DNA from: CAZXBB01 sp964638815 | GTDB taxonomy: Bacteria; Planctomycetota; Phycisphaerae; Phycisphaerales; SM1A02 | Assembly: GCA_964638815.1 (NCBI GenBank) | Contig: CAZXBB010000105.1 | Coordinates: 1 to 5,505, forward strand | DNA length: 5,505 nucleotides | Direction of reading: 5' to 3' | In this document: positions 4,774-5,505 of the stretch, piece by piece | How positions within the stretch are numbered: position 1 is the first letter of the stretch | Layout: every line of letters begins with the position of its first letter | Program-made: the position numbers and the translations under genes | Notes under the pieces: model-generated | Told to the model about the DNA's origin: nothing | The model's database searches: none | The model's input: the letters and a program-made list of their open reading frames with translations, nothing else

Positions 4774-5505
4774 GTGCTGACCCACCGACCCGGGCGGACC
4801 GCGGACGACCTGCGCCTCGCCGGCGAGCTGATGGCGCGCGCCTGGCGGGCGGATTCGCCGCTGGTCGCCGCGACGCCCGCCGCCATCGAGTGGTGGCACG
4901 CCACCACGGCGCCGGATCCGCTCGGCGCGCATCTGCGCTTGTGGTCGGACGAGGATGAAGACGTCGCCTGGACGTGGCACGACGGCGACGAGATCGAGTG
5001 GCATGTCTGGGCGGGGGGTGACGCCCGCGACAACGAGGTCTTCCGCGCGATCCTCGGATCCGTGATCGCCGATGCCGGCCTCCGACCCGTCGGCTGCTTC
5101 AGCGCCGAGGACGATCCGGCCACCATCACCGCGCTCGTGGATCTCGGGTTCGCACCCACCGACCGGCGCCTTTCGCAATTCCAGTGGCGTCCCGTCGACG
5201 AGCGGCCGTCGCTGCCGGAACCCGCACTCCCGCCCGGGTACCGAATCCGACCGGTGGGCGGCCCGCACGAGGTACCGGCTCGCGTCGACGTCCATCGGGC
5301 GGTGTTCCCGCCCTCGCGGTTGAGCGTCGAGAAGTACGAGCGCCTGCTGACGCTCCCCCACTACCGATTCGAGGACGACCTCGTCGTCGAGGCGCCGGAC
5401 GGCAGCCTCGCGGCGTTCGCAATGGCGTGGTGGGACCCGGACGCCCGGGTCGGCGAGTTCGAGCCGGTCGGCACGCACCCCGACCACCAGCGCAAGGGTC
5501 TTTCG
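4774..5505 (+). CDS. GNAT-family N-acetyltransferase, probably two tandem domains (3' truncated)
   Basis: The frame from GTG 4774 stays open to the last base, giving 244 residues without a stop, and continues beyond the window. The second half is a GNAT domain. It begins around PPGYRIRPV (153-161), has AVFPPSRLSVEKYERLL (177-192) and DLVVEAPDGSLAAFAMAWWD (202-221), then EFEPVGTHPDHQRKGLS (228-244). The latter is the acetyl-CoA pyrophosphate-binding motif A (Q-R-K-G), cut by the window edge. The first half (1-140) has a GNAT-like order (helical start, paired W-rich strands, then VGCFSAEDDPATITALVDLGFAPTDR) but no visible Q/R-x-x-G-x-G/A motif, so it may be a degenerate, non-catalytic domain. 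The acceptor is unknown. GTG is chosen over the ATG at 4831, which would cut the first helix, and because a TANNNT box lies just upstream. A long antisense frame over this region is a GC-driven shadow. Confidence 0.85.
   Translation, partial: MLTHRPGRTADDLRLAGELMARAWRADSPLVAATPAAIEWWHATTAPDPLGAHLRLWSDEDEDVAWTWHDGDEIEWHVWAGGDARDNEVFRAILGSVIADAGLRPVGCFSAEDDPATITALVDLGFAPTDRRLSQFQWRPVDERPSLPEPALPPGYRIRPVGGPHEVPARVDVHRAVFPPSRLSVEKYERLLTLPHYRFEDDLVVEAPDGSLAAFAMAWWDPDARVGEFEPVGTHPDHQRKGLS

Noticed and set aside
4741..5487. Minus-strand open frame (248 codons) over the GNAT gene
   Set aside because: The plus strand carries the GNAT acetyl-CoA motif and typical codon use. The antisense product shows only charged low-complexity sequence.

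Overview
The window is a dense, very GC-rich bacterial stretch with strong G/C preference at third codon positions. The high GC, the paired beta-sandwich-like repeats behind a Pro/Thr linker in the first gene, and the style of the catabolic genes suggest Chloroflexota or possibly Actinomycetota. That placement is an inference; no rRNA or other marker gene is present.

Layout. (1) Positions 1-885, + strand: the 3' part of a probably exported protein, with a PTPK-repeat linker followed by two beta-sandwich (Fn3-like) repeats. It runs off the left edge. (2) Positions 872-4710, - strand: five genes read right to left. They are an alpha/beta hydrolase (4710-3874), an EthD-domain protein (3877-3539), a 274-bp gap, a catalytically complete enoyl-CoA hydratase (3264-2461), a DUF1444-like protein (2442-1648) and a PaaG-like enoyl-CoA hydratase/isomerase (1651-872). 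Two junctions are 4-nt ATGA overlaps and one is an 18-nt gap carrying an AGGAGG site, so these look like two translationally coupled groups: hydrolase-EthD and hydratase-DUF1444-isomerase. (3) Positions 4774-5505, + strand: a divergent GNAT acetyltransferase, probably with two tandem domains, that runs off the right edge.

How the genes may work together. The two crotonase-fold enzymes differ at the catalytic positions. One keeps both acid residues of a true hydratase. The other has the Asp-type site of PaaG/dienoyl-CoA isomerases. Together they look like a hydratase-plus-isomerase pair acting on CoA thioesters, for example in fatty-acid or aromatic-acid breakdown. The hydrolase and EthD protein would also fit small-molecule catabolism, but the substrate cannot be read from the sequence. 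The DUF1444-like gene between the two crotonases has no obvious link to that chemistry.

I found no RNA gene, CRISPR array, insertion sequence or phage gene. No clearly new system is visible. The points most worth a second look are the DUF1444-like gene lodged between two crotonase paralogues, the back-to-back short-leader start sites at 4711-4773, the structured 274-bp gap at 3265-3538, and the 14-nt tail-to-tail gene overlap at 872-885.
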